The notes beneath the pieces are model-generated. The model did not search any database, was not told the DNA's origin, and saw only the letters and a program-made list of their open reading frames with translations. This document shows, one piece after another, positions 1 to 8,066 of a stretch of DNA of 64,000 nt. This DNA is from Halorubrum salinum (GTDB lineage Archaea > Halobacteriota > Halobacteria > Halobacteriales > Haloferacaceae): assembly GCF_024494575.1 (NCBI RefSeq), contig NZ_JANHDO010000001.1, positions 868,001-932,000 on the forward strand, given 5' to 3'. Position 1 is the first letter of the stretch, and the number at the start of each line of letters is the position of its first letter. The translations under genes and the position numbers were made by a program.

Positions 1-57
1 CGAGGGACCGGGCGTGGGCGGAACGATCCACGAGGACCGAACCCGCTAGCGACGCGG

Positions 58-711
58 TCAGACCCGACGTTCAGAGCGGATCCGACCGAGGAGCACCGCG
101 CCGATCCCGCCCGTGGCGGCGGCGACGCCGCCGAGTCCGATCGCGGTCGGAACGAGCCCGATGCGGGCGATCGCGGCGTCGACGGCGAGGCGGAACCATC
201 CGAGCTCGGGCACGGCGATCACCGCCTTGGCGCGTATCCACTCCTCGCGGACGACCGGCGCTATCCCCGCGCTCTGGTCGTACTCCCCGTTGGCGTCGCC
301 GTAGGTGATGTACCCGTCGTGCGGGGCGGGACAGGCGTCGAGTTCGGCGCAGTCGCCGTCCAGAAGCGCCGGATCGGCGCGGTCCGTCCAGTCCTCGCCG
401 GCCGAAACCGGGAACGCGACGCGGTGGAGGATCGGCCCGAGACCGTCCCCGGGCGGGTCGAAGACGACCACGTCGCCCGCGTCGCCGAGCCGGGTCGGCG
501 CGCCGGGAGCGACGTGTCCAGTGACGCCGTCCCACGGGAAGCGGTCGGTCGCCGTGACGACGACGAGGTCACCGCGCTCGACTTGCGGGGCCATGCTCCC
601 GCTCTCGACGGCGACGAGCGGGGGCCACGCGCCGACGACCGCGGCCGAGACGAGCGCGACGACGAGGACCGCGACGGCTGGACCGAACGGTCCCGATCGG
701 TCTCCCTGCAC
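58..711 (-). CDS. signal peptidase I (archaeal Sec11-like, S26B)
   Basis: Membrane-bound peptidase that removes Sec/Tat signal peptides outside the cytoplasmic membrane. The 217-residue protein has one N-terminal membrane helix (about residues 10-30), then the S-G-S-M box with the nucleophilic Ser near residue 39, an L-H-R-V box near residue 97 whose His replaces the bacterial general-base Lys, and a G-D-A-N motif further on. A second hydrophobic helix lies near the C-terminus (about 180-205), as in other haloarchaeal type I peptidases. The start is GTG; no in-frame ATG gives the full first helix. It stands alone, divergent from gcvT. Confidence 0.9.
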   Translation of the reverse strand: MQGDRSGPFGPAVAVLVVALVSAAVVGAWPPLVAVESGSMAPQVERGDLVVVTATDRFPWDGVTGHVAPGAPTRLGDAGDVVVFDPPGDGLGPILHRVAFPVSAGEDWTDRADPALLDGDCAELDACPAPHDGYITYGDANGEYDQSAGIAPVVREEWIRAKAVIAVPELGWFRLAVDAAIARIGLVPTAIGLGGVAAATGGIGAVLLGRIRSERRV

Positions 712-844
712 GTCGCTATCGGAGGGACCGGTCGGCTTTGAGGCTGTCGGCGGCGTGAGCCGGACGCGTCACCGTCGCCGGACCCGATCTGCGGTGTCCC
801 GCCCGCTCACGGTCCGCCGACGCGGCGCGCCCCGAGGCCACTGG

Positions 845-851
845 GTTAAAG
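845..851 (+). promoter_or_regulatory. TATA-like box for gcvT
   Basis: GTTAAAG lies about 28 bases before the ATG at 876, the spacing expected for a leaderless haloarchaeal transcript. Position-based inference only. Confidence 0.4.
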
Positions 852-875
852 AGACGTGCCGGCGAGTGTGTTCGC

Positions 876-2069
876 ATGACGGACCGACAGCCGCCCCTCC
901 ACGGGACGCACGACGCGCGCGGCGCGAAGTTCACCGACTTCGGCGGGTGGCAGATGCCCGTCGAGTTCGACTCGATCCGCGAGGAACACGCCGCAGTGCG
1001 GGAGTCGGTCGGCGTCTTCGACGTCTCTCACATGGGCGAGATCGAGGTCTCGGGCCCGGACGCGGCCGCCCTGCTCGACCGCCTGACGACGAACGACGTG
1101 ACCGCGCTCGACCCCGGCGACTCCCAGTACGCCGCGATCACGAACACAGAGGGGATCATGCTCGACGACACGGTCGTCTACCGGCTCCCCGACGGTATCG
1201 AGGCGGGGGCCGCCACCTCGGCGCTCGCCGACGTCGCTGCGGATCCCGACCCCGACCTCGACGACACCTCCGGCGATCCCGCGTACCTCTTCGTACCGAA
1301 CGCGGGTCACGACGACCAGATGTACGACCGCTGGGTCGCCCACCGCGACGAGTGGGGACTGGACGCGGCCGTCGCGAACGCGACCGACGACTGGGCCATG
1401 CTCGCGGTGCAAGGTCCGGAGGCGGCGGCCGCGCTCGACGACGCGACCGGCGGGGGCGCAGTCACGGGCCTCTCGAAGTTCGAGGCGACGGCGGCGGCGG
1501 TCGCCGACGCGCCGAGTTGGGTCGCACGGACCGGCTACACCGGCGAGGACGGCTTCGAGATCATGTGCCCGGCCGCCGACGCCGCGGCGGTCTGGGAGGC
1601 GTTCGTCGGGGGGGAGGCGAGCGACGGACCGGCACAGCCGTGCGGGCTCGGCTCGCGCGACACCCTCCGCATGGAGATGGGCTACCTGCTCTCCGGGCAG
1701 GACTTCGACCCCGAAGGCGAGCCGCGGACGCCCTACGAGGCCGACATCGGATTCGTCGTCGACCTCGACACGGAGTTCGTCGGCCGCGACGCGCTCGCGG
1801 CACAGCGCGAGGCCGGCGTCGACGAGCGGTTCGTCGGGGTGCGCCTCCTCGACCGCGGCGTTCCGCGCGGCGGCTACGCGGTCACCGACGGCGACCTCAC
1901 GCGGATCGGACGGCTGACCTCCGGCACGATGAGCCCGACGCTCGACGAGCCGATCGGCCTCGGCTACCTCCACGAGAGCTTCATCGAAGCGGGGGCGGAG
2001 GTGAGCGTCGTCGTCCGCGGCGACGAGAAGCGCGCCGAGATAGTCGTCCCGCCCTTCCTCGACCGGTAG
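876..2069 (+). CDS. gcvT: aminomethyltransferase (glycine cleavage T protein)
   Basis: Transfers the methylene group from aminomethyl-lipoyl H protein to tetrahydrofolate, releasing ammonia, in the cytoplasmic glycine cleavage system. The 397 residues begin with the family N-terminus (H-G-T-H-D-A-R-G, then F-G-G-W-Q-M-P-V-E-F), continue with the D-V-S-H-M-G-E segment, and carry Y-T-G-E-D-G-F-E near residue 220 and R-D-T-L-R-M-E-M-G-Y near 263, both typical of the folate-binding region. Length is normal. H and P proteins are not next to it; the next gene is cheF, 88 bases downstream, so the rest of the system must be elsewhere. Confidence 0.93.
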   Translation: MTDRQPPLHGTHDARGAKFTDFGGWQMPVEFDSIREEHAAVRESVGVFDVSHMGEIEVSGPDAAALLDRLTTNDVTALDPGDSQYAAITNTEGIMLDDTVVYRLPDGIEAGAATSALADVAADPDPDLDDTSGDPAYLFVPNAGHDDQMYDRWVAHRDEWGLDAAVANATDDWAMLAVQGPEAAAALDDATGGGAVTGLSKFEATAAAVADAPSWVARTGYTGEDGFEIMCPAADAAAVWEAFVGGEASDGPAQPCGLGSRDTLRMEMGYLLSGQDFDPEGEPRTPYEADIGFVVDLDTEFVGRDALAAQREAGVDERFVGVRLLDRGVPRGGYAVTDGDLTRIGRLTSGTMSPTLDEPIGLGYLHESFIEAGAEVSVVVRGDEKRAEIVVPPFLDR

Positions 2070-2157
2070 TCGGAACCGCCGGGGGTGAGCGTCGCCCCGT
2101 TCGCGTCCCGGCCGCCGAGGGTAACAGTGAATAGCGAACGGCTGATAGGAGCACTCG

Positions 2158-3027
2158 ATGGAAGAGTCCGTCGTCGCCGACTTCGTCGGCCGCGTGCACG
2201 CCACCGACTTCGGGAGCGGCGATCCGGTGAGCGGTCGCGTCCTGTTGAGCCAGCGCCGACTCGTGCTCGCGACGGACGACGGGAAGGCGACGATCCCGCT
2301 GTCGTCCGTGTTCGACATCGTGGTCGGCACGGTGCCGGGCGACCTACAGTCGTTTTTCAAAGACAGCGTCACCGTCGCGTACGAGCGGAACGGCGCTCGG
2401 AAGAGCGCCCTCGTCGAGGGAGAGCCGGACGACATGGATCGGTTCACGCGGCTGCTTTTCACCGCCCTGCTGCGGAACGTGACCGTCACGGTTCGCCACC
2501 CGGCGCAGATCGGCGGGCGCGTCACCGACGCCGAGGACCACACGGCGTCCGTCTCGCTGTCGCCGGGCGCGATCGGGTTCACGAACTGTCCGGAGCCGTT
2601 TCGGGTCGACCTCTCGACGGTCATCGACTACGAGCGCACGGACCGGACGCTCGGCGGGACGCGGCGGCCGGCGCTCGTGTTTCGACACGTCCCGGACACG
2701 CAGACGGTCACGTCGATCGCGACGGTCCCGAACGGGCGGACGCTGAACATCCTCGGCCGGTACATCAAGTTGGAGTACGAGGAGGTGAAAGAGGACGTCG
2801 AGTCGTTCGATCCGACGGAAGAGCAGCTGGAGATACTCGTCTCGATCTACTCGGCCGGCGGCGAAGCGAACATCTCGGACGTGGTGACCGGCGACGTGGC
2901 CCAGACGTCGATGATCTTGGAGACGCTCCGCGAGGAGTCGCTCGTCGTCGACGGGGAGTCCGGTGCCGCGCTCACTCGCAAGGGAAAGATGATCGTCACG
3001 TCGTATCTCGAGTCGGTCAACTCCTGA
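2158..3027 (+). CDS. cheF: archaeal taxis protein CheF
   Basis: CheF proteins are archaea-specific adaptors that link CheY and the chemotaxis system to the archaellum motor. The 289 residues show the family layout: an N-terminal beta-rich region starting E-E-S-V-V-A-D-F-V-G-R, a middle segment with P-G-D-L-Q-S-F-F-K-D, and a C-terminal winged-helix-like part with a conserved L-T-R-K-G-K-M-I stretch. A GGAG motif at 2148-2151, six bases before the ATG, looks like a real ribosome-binding site. The gene normally sits among che and arl genes; here its neighbours are gcvT and a membrane protein. Confidence 0.8.
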   Translation: MEESVVADFVGRVHATDFGSGDPVSGRVLLSQRRLVLATDDGKATIPLSSVFDIVVGTVPGDLQSFFKDSVTVAYERNGARKSALVEGEPDDMDRFTRLLFTALLRNVTVTVRHPAQIGGRVTDAEDHTASVSLSPGAIGFTNCPEPFRVDLSTVIDYERTDRTLGGTRRPALVFRHVPDTQTVTSIATVPNGRTLNILGRYIKLEYEEVKEDVESFDPTEEQLEILVSIYSAGGEANISDVVTGDVAQTSMILETLREESLVVDGESGAALTRKGKMIVTSYLESVNS

Positions 3028-3090
3028 ACGACGCGCGTCCGCGCCGACACAGGGGCAACGTTCAAGCTACTGGGGACGAAGGTGATTCAC

Positions 3091-3978
3091 ATGCCAGCCG
3101 ACCGCCGCAGGCACCGAACGAAACTCGACGCCGCGGCCCGCGACCGTGGGATCGATCCTTCCGGGATCGACGCCCGCGCAGACGCGTCCGGACGATCGCC
3201 CGGGCCGCGAGTCGCGCGCGTGCCGGAAGCGCACGACCACGACACGTTCGCCGTCGACGGGATCGACACCGACCGGAGAGAGCGACTCCTCGAGGCCGTC
3301 CTCGCGGACCGCGAGCGCGTGAGCGCCGTCTCCGCCACGGCCCGAAACGGTACCGTCGGGATCCACCACGCCCCGTCGCTCTCGCGCGACGATCTCAGAG
3401 AGACGCTCGAATCGCTCGGCTTCGTCGTGAGCCCCGGCGACGCGGCCTTCGAGACGCGCCGGGCCTCGCAGTTCGCGTCCGCGAGGGTCGCGGTCGCGGT
3501 GCTTTTCGGACTGATGGTCGCGACGCCGTACATCGCGGTGTTGTACCCGACCCGCGCCGAGTGGCTGTTTTACGATCCGGTGACCGTCCAGTACCTGCAG
3601 TCGATCCTCGACTCGCAGATGGCGACGCACTTCTTCGTCAACCTCGGCGCGCTCTCCGGAATCGCGTTCCTCGTCGCATGCGGCCCCCGTATCCGCCGGG
3701 CGATCGGCGCGCTCGCGGCGGGCCGGGTCACGAACGACGCGGCGTTCGTCGGCGGCGTGACCGCGCTGTTCGGCTACAGCACCCTCGCCGCCTTCACCGG
3801 CTTCGAGGGAACCGTCCACTACGATCTCGTCGCCTACGCGGTCGTCGCCGTCACCCTCTGGACGCACTTCGGCGTCGACGAACCCGCCACCGACCCGACG
3901 GCTTCCGAAGAACCGGCCCCCGAGGTCGCGAGCGAGGCCGACGAGGAGCCGATCGCCTTGACCGACGGCGGGCGATAG
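3091..3978 (+). CDS. membrane protein resembling the N-terminal half of a P1B metal ATPase
   Basis: Function unknown. The ATG at 3091 is preferred to GTG at 3082, giving 295 residues. Residues about 50-113 resemble a heavy-metal-associated (HMA) fold, but the metal-binding C-x-x-C is absent: the G-M-T-C loop reads G-I-D-T. Four hydrophobic helices follow (about 128-150, 180-198, 213-230, 240-258), and the stretch with R-R-A-I-G-A-L-A-A-G-R-V-T-N-D resembles the MB/TM1 region of copper-type P1B ATPases. The phosphorylation D-K-T-G-T, actuator and nucleotide domains are missing, and the tail is acidic. This looks like a family architecture, not a frameshift, since the frame simply ends after the fourth helix. 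Confidence 0.6.
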   Translation: MPADRRRHRTKLDAAARDRGIDPSGIDARADASGRSPGPRVARVPEAHDHDTFAVDGIDTDRRERLLEAVLADRERVSAVSATARNGTVGIHHAPSLSRDDLRETLESLGFVVSPGDAAFETRRASQFASARVAVAVLFGLMVATPYIAVLYPTRAEWLFYDPVTVQYLQSILDSQMATHFFVNLGALSGIAFLVACGPRIRRAIGALAAGRVTNDAAFVGGVTALFGYSTLAAFTGFEGTVHYDLVAYAVVAVTLWTHFGVDEPATDPTASEEPAPEVASEADEEPIALTDGGR

Positions 3979-3985
3979 GCTCGCG

Positions 3986-4861
3986 TCACGCCTCGTCGAC
4001 TCGTACCACGTCTCCGACCGCGATCGTGTCCCCGACAGCGACGGTGTCGCCCCACGACGTCTCGGGGACGACGGTGTTGACCATCAGCCGGAACGCGTGG
4101 TCGAACCGGTCGCCGTCGAGCCACGCCGGGCGCGTCTCGCGGCGCTTGCGGACGAACCGCCCGCGGAAGCCGTCGATCTCCGTGCCCGTGTCCGGGTCCC
4201 GAGACGGCACGACGCAGCGCTGACAGGGATTGACGCCGAGGAGTTCGGTCTCGCCGGCGGTGAACCGGACGCCCTCGCCGCGGTCCGCGAAGAGCCGGTC
4301 CTCGAAGAAGGCGGGACAGTCGGCGAGCACCACGTTCGGGCGGAGCCGGCGGCGCATCTCGGTCGGGTCGGCGACCTCCTCGAACCATCCGGTGACCGTC
4401 TCTAGGGTCGCCCGCGAGACGACGGTCGGGCCGGGCGCGGCGCGGTCGTCGGGGAGTCCGCCGTCCGGCTCGCGAACGAGATCGACCGGATATCCGAGGT
4501 ACTCGCCGACCCACGCCGCGAGCGCCTCGCCGTCGTCTGGGAGGGCGAACCGTCGCTCGGCGGCGGCGACGCCCGTCTCCGGTCGCGCGGGCCGGTCGAG
4601 CGTGACCGCCGTCGGCGTCGCGTCGGGCCCGTCGGCCAGCTCGTAGCTCGCGTTGAGCCCGTGGACGGCGGGCTCGCGCTTCCCGTTGACGTAGCCGCCG
4701 TCGCCGCCGACCGAGGCCTCGTGAGGATCGACTCCGGCCTCGACGAGCGCGTACGAACGGTCGCCGCGAAGCGCCCCCTTCGGGCCGAGTTCGGCCCGGT
4801 CGATCGAGACGCCGTCTACAGACTTCAGCGGATACGCGACGAGTTCGCCGATACGCACCAT
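3986..4861 (-). CDS. MOSC domain protein (mARC/YcbX-like)
   Basis: MOSC proteins bind molybdenum cofactor and act in sulfur transfer or N-hydroxyl reduction. The 291 residues have an N-terminal MOSC beta-barrel (Y-P-L-K-S, then G-D-R-S-Y-A-L-V) and a C-terminal MOSC domain. The V-N-P-C-Q-R-C-V-V-P-S motif near residue 220 contains the conserved Cys that coordinates molybdenum in family members. Substrate cannot be told from sequence. It is convergent with the gene at 3091-3978 (7 bases apart) and lies downstream of psmA on the same strand; an A/T-rich box 27 bases before the ATG suggests its own promoter. Confidence 0.85.
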   Translation of the reverse strand: MVRIGELVAYPLKSVDGVSIDRAELGPKGALRGDRSYALVEAGVDPHEASVGGDGGYVNGKREPAVHGLNASYELADGPDATPTAVTLDRPARPETGVAAAERRFALPDDGEALAAWVGEYLGYPVDLVREPDGGLPDDRAAPGPTVVSRATLETVTGWFEEVADPTEMRRRLRPNVVLADCPAFFEDRLFADRGEGVRFTAGETELLGVNPCQRCVVPSRDPDTGTEIDGFRGRFVRKRRETRPAWLDGDRFDHAFRLMVNTVVPETSWGDTVAVGDTIAVGDVVRVDEA

Positions 4862-4945
4862 GCGCCGGCTTCACGCCAGCAACGCAAAAAGGGTGGGTCC
4901 GATCGGGCTCGCCGTCGGCCGGCGATTTCCGGCGGGCTAGGCGGG

Positions 4946-5707
4946 CTACTCCTCGTCGCCCGCTACGTCGTCGTCTGCCGCGTCGTCGGCCAGTCCGGTG
5001 GCCTCGAACGCTTCGGTGACTTCGCCGCCGGGAACGGTCCGGTACCCGTCCTCTGCGGTGATCGTCGCGACCGCGAGGTCGGAGGGGTCGAGATCATCTT
5101 CGTGGGCCGCGAGCGCGGCGATCCCGAGTTCGACGCCCTCTCGGAGCGAGAGGTCCTCGCTCCACTCGTCTTCGAGGTGCTCTTGGATCGTCTGGCGGCC
5201 GCCGCCGATCACGGTCGCCTTCCACTCGTTCGGCGTGCCGGAGGGGTCGGCCGCGAACAGGCGCGGCTCGCCGTTGTCGATTCCCCCGATGAGCAGCGCC
5301 GCGCCGTACGGACGCGTGCCGCCGCGCTGGGTGTTCTCCTGGATGTGGTCGGTGACGAACTTCGTCAGCGTCTCGACGCCGACCGACTCGCCGTACCGGA
5401 GGCGGTTCCCCTGTGACTGGCGGCGCGCGAGGTCGATCAGCTGGCGAGCGTCGGCGACGTGGCCCGCGCTCGCGGTGCCGAGGTGGTCGTCGAGCTTGTG
5501 GAGCTTCTCGATGCTCTCCGCCTCCATCAGCGTCGACGACGCCCGAGACATCGCGACGAAGACCACGCCGTCCGTGGTCCGGACGCCGACGCTCGGCGCG
5601 CCGCGAGAGACGGCCTCGCGGGCGTACTCGACCTGGTAGATACGGCCGTCGGGCGAGAACAGCGACGTGCCGCGGTCGTACGCCTGCTGGTCGTTACCAC
5701 CCATCAT
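4946..5707 (-). CDS. psmA: proteasome alpha subunit
   Basis: Forms the outer, gate-forming rings of the 20S core particle. The 253 residues begin with the alpha signature (Y-D-R-G-T-S-L-F-S-P-D-G-R-I-Y-Q-V-E-Y-A), which includes the H0 helix and the Tyr/Asp of the gate, and continue through the Ntn-hydrolase fold without a catalytic Thr at the N-terminus, as expected for alpha. The C-terminal 15-20 residues are an acidic Asp/Glu/Ala tail typical of halophiles. Two ATGs lie side by side at 5707 and 5704. The beta subunit is not adjacent; haloarchaea often carry two alpha genes and this could be alpha1 or alpha2. Confidence 0.95.
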   Translation of the reverse strand: MMGGNDQQAYDRGTSLFSPDGRIYQVEYAREAVSRGAPSVGVRTTDGVVFVAMSRASSTLMEAESIEKLHKLDDHLGTASAGHVADARQLIDLARRQSQGNRLRYGESVGVETLTKFVTDHIQENTQRGGTRPYGAALLIGGIDNGEPRLFAADPSGTPNEWKATVIGGGRQTIQEHLEDEWSEDLSLREGVELGIAALAAHEDDLDPSDLAVATITAEDGYRTVPGGEVTEAFEATGLADDAADDDVAGDEE

Positions 5708-5877
5708 CGTCGATCACCCGCTCTCGCGGTGTCACGCTGGCTCATTACCTCCCATTACGTCGGACGACTGAAAAAGCATCCGTAACCGGTACGTCCGACG
5801 CGGGGCCGAGCAGGTACGTCAGATTCGGTTTGAACGTCGGCGGCGGCCGACGCGCTGCGTCCGATCCCCGGCTACGA

Positions 5878-5886
5878 CGGATATAT
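5878..5886 (+). promoter_or_regulatory. TATA box before the CARDB/ABC operon
   Basis: GATATATGC is centred near 5883. Transcription would start near 5910, which excludes the ATG at 5885 (it lies inside the box) and favours the TTG at 5915. Confidence 0.55.
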
Positions 5887-5914
5887 GCCGGTCGGTCCCG
5901 TAACAGGGACGACA

Positions 5915-7315
5915 TTGACTCCCACACGAACGACAGCCGCGCTCGTGGCCCTCCTCGCCGTGGTCGGAGCCGTCGGCGGAGCCGCGGCGGTGCCCGACGC
6001 TCGGATCACGATCGACGCGGTCGACGCGAGTTCGAACGAGCCCGCGGTCGGCGAGCGGACGACGCTGAACGTGTCGATTTCGAACTCCGGGGGGAGCCCG
6101 GCGGCGGCGGACGTGACGAGCGTTCGGCTCCGCGACGCGGACGGCCCCGCCGATGTCCGAGACGAGGCGACCGGTGTCGGCGCGCTCTCCGCCGGCGACG
6201 CGACGGACGTCGAGCTTCGGACCACGTTCGAGGAGCCCGGCGAGCACCGACTCACGGTCGAGGTCGTCGCCGATCAGGAGGCGGTCGACGGCGAGGACTC
6301 GGCGGAGAGCGTCACCGTCTCCCGCGACGTCGTCGTCGACGTGCAGCCGGCCGCGGTCGACCTCGCCGTTCGCGCTCGCGCGCTCGATCCCGACGACCTC
6401 CGGTCCGACGAGAGCGATCAGGCCGGGAGCGGCGGCGTGAGCGTCGGCGGTATCGAAGGCGTCTTCGGCGGCGGTGGCGACCTCGACGCGGGCGAGAACG
6501 CGGAGTCGGAGCCGCTCGCGTCGGCCGAGTCGCCGATCGAGGTCACGGTCGTCAACACCGGGACGTCGACCGCAGACCGCGTGAGCCTGACGGCGGTCGG
6601 CACGGCGGTGGACGCTCCACCGGGCGGTGATGACGCGTCGAACGACGCCGAAGACGCCACCGTGGAAGCCGGACCGTACGCGATCGACCCCGTCGCGCCC
6701 GGCGAGGAACGCCGCGTCGTCGTCGACCTCGGGCCGCTCGACCGCCGGTCCGACGTGACGATCACGGCCGCGTTCCGGTCGGGGACAGACGCGCGAGACG
6801 GGGTCGGCGCGGAGCGGACCGCCGAGTCGACGGTCCGCTACCCGACTCGGGGCGGGAGTCCGACGGTGACCGACGCGACCGTCCAGACCGGCCCAGACGG
6901 GACCGTCGCCGTCGACGCCAACCTCGCGAACGCCGGGACCGGAGAGATCGAAGGCGTCGTCGTCTCGGTCGCCGGCGCGGACGGCGTCTCGCCGACGCCC
7001 GCCGGAGAGGAGTACTTCGTCGGCACGGTCGGTGCGAGCGACTTCGTCGCCTTCGATCTGGAGACGACGGCGAACGCCTCCGTCGCCGACGCCGTCCCGA
7101 TCCGGATCGCGTACACGGAGCGTGGCGTGCGCTACACCGAAACCGCGGCCGTCGCCCTTCCGGAGTCGGCGGGGAGCGGAACCGAAAGCGGCGGTGACAG
7201 TGGCGCGGTCGGGACGCTCGGGTCGCTCGGCGTCGGCGGGATCGGCGCGATAGGCGTCGCCGGGATCGCCGGACTGGCCGTCGTCGGGGGCGTGGCACGC
7301 CGACGCGATGTATAG
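5915..7315 (+). CDS. secreted CARDB-domain surface protein
   Basis: Likely extracytoplasmic partner of the ABC exporter encoded next. With the TTG start at 5915 (placed by the TATA box at 5878-5886) the 466-residue protein begins with a clean signal peptide: Thr/Arg-rich n-region, about 17 hydrophobic residues, then an Ala-rich cleavage region. Starting at ATG 5885 would put ten extra residues ahead of it. The body is acidic and beta-rich with repeated CARDB-like segments (N-T-G-T-S-T-A and N-A-G-T-G-E-I). The C-terminus is a Gly/Ala/Ile/Val-rich helix followed by R-R-R, a membrane anchor. It overlaps the ATPase gene by 8 bases, so the three genes are an operon. Confidence 0.8.
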   Translation: MTPTRTTAALVALLAVVGAVGGAAAVPDARITIDAVDASSNEPAVGERTTLNVSISNSGGSPAAADVTSVRLRDADGPADVRDEATGVGALSAGDATDVELRTTFEEPGEHRLTVEVVADQEAVDGEDSAESVTVSRDVVVDVQPAAVDLAVRARALDPDDLRSDESDQAGSGGVSVGGIEGVFGGGGDLDAGENAESEPLASAESPIEVTVVNTGTSTADRVSLTAVGTAVDAPPGGDDASNDAEDATVEAGPYAIDPVAPGEERRVVVDLGPLDRRSDVTITAAFRSGTDARDGVGAERTAESTVRYPTRGGSPTVTDATVQTGPDGTVAVDANLANAGTGEIEGVVVSVAGADGVSPTPAGEEYFVGTVGASDFVAFDLETTANASVADAVPIRIAYTERGVRYTETAAVALPESAGSGTESGGDSGAVGTLGSLGVGGIGAIGVAGIAGLAVVGGVARRRDV

Positions 7316-8066
7316 CCTCGAACTGCGCGACGTGGTCAAGCGGTATTCGAGTGGCGGCGAGCCGGTCGTCGCGCTCGATCACGTCGACTTCGCGGTCTCG
7401 CCCGGTGAGTTCGTCGCCGTCGTCGGCCCGAGCGGCTCCGGGAAGTCGACGCTTCTCAACGTGCTCGGGTTGCTGGATGACCCCACCGACGGGCAGCGGC
7501 TGTTGAACGGGACCGACGTGACGAACCTGTCCGTCGCCGAGCGCACGACGGCGCGAAAGGAGTCGATCGGGTTCGTCTTTCAGGACTTCCACCTCCTCCC
7601 GACGCTCTCTGCGGTCGAGAACGTCGCGCTGCCGACCGCGTTCGACCCCGGCGACGCGCGCGACCGCGCGGCGTCGCTCCTCGACCGGTTCGGCCTCGGC
7701 GATCGGCTCGACCACGGGCCGTCTGAACTCTCCGGCGGACAGAAACAGCGCGTCGCGATCGCCCGGTCGCTCATCAACGACCCCGCCGTGCTTCTCGCGG
7801 ACGAGCCGACCGGAAACCTCGACACCGAGACCGGATCGGCGATCCTCGCCGAGTTCGAGCGCGTGAAGTCGGAGGGCGTCGCCGTCGTGGCGGTCACACA
7901 CGACCCGCTCGTGGAGGAGTACGCCGACAGAGTCGTCGAACTCACGGACGGCGTCGTGGTCGGCGGCGTCCCTGCCGAGGCCGACGCCGACGTCGGCGGT
8001 CCCGGCGATGACGGCGTCGACGACGCGAGACGGATCCGTCGTTCGACGGCCTCGGGTGATCGATGA
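7308..8066 (+). CDS. ABC transporter ATP-binding protein (LolD/MacB type)
   Basis: Powers the permease encoded immediately downstream. The 252 residues contain Walker A (G-P-S-G-S-G-K-S-T, about 39-47), a Q-loop in V-F-Q-D-F-H-L-L-P, the ABC signature L-S-G-G-Q-K-Q-R-V-A-I-A-R-S, Walker B L-L-A-D-E-P-T-G-N-L-D and the H-loop T-H-D. The H-L-L-P and E-P-T-G-N-L-D forms are typical of LolD/MacB/FtsE-like ATPases. The C-terminal 30 residues are an acidic extension. The start overlaps the CARDB gene and the stop overlaps the permease start (ATGA), indicating translational coupling. Confidence 0.92.
   Translation: MYSLELRDVVKRYSSGGEPVVALDHVDFAVSPGEFVAVVGPSGSGKSTLLNVLGLLDDPTDGQRLLNGTDVTNLSVAERTTARKESIGFVFQDFHLLPTLSAVENVALPTAFDPGDARDRAASLLDRFGLGDRLDHGPSELSGGQKQRVAIARSLINDPAVLLADEPTGNLDTETGSAILAEFERVKSEGVAVVAVTHDPLVEEYADRVVELTDGVVVGGVPAEADADVGGPGDDGVDDARRIRRSTASGDR

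Noticed and set aside
305..2134. 609-residue open frame on the + strand
   Set aside because: Its product is Arg/Pro-rich and without domains. It overlaps signal peptidase and gcvT, both clearly real; a high-G+C shadow frame.
846..2624. 592-residue open frame on the minus strand over gcvT and cheF
   Set aside because: Composition is Arg/Val/Gly-rich with no motifs, and it is antisense to two recognised genes.
4886..4890. Terminator after psmA
   Set aside because: The T-run on the minus strand lies 27 bases before the MOSC start codon and is better read as that gene's TATA-like box.
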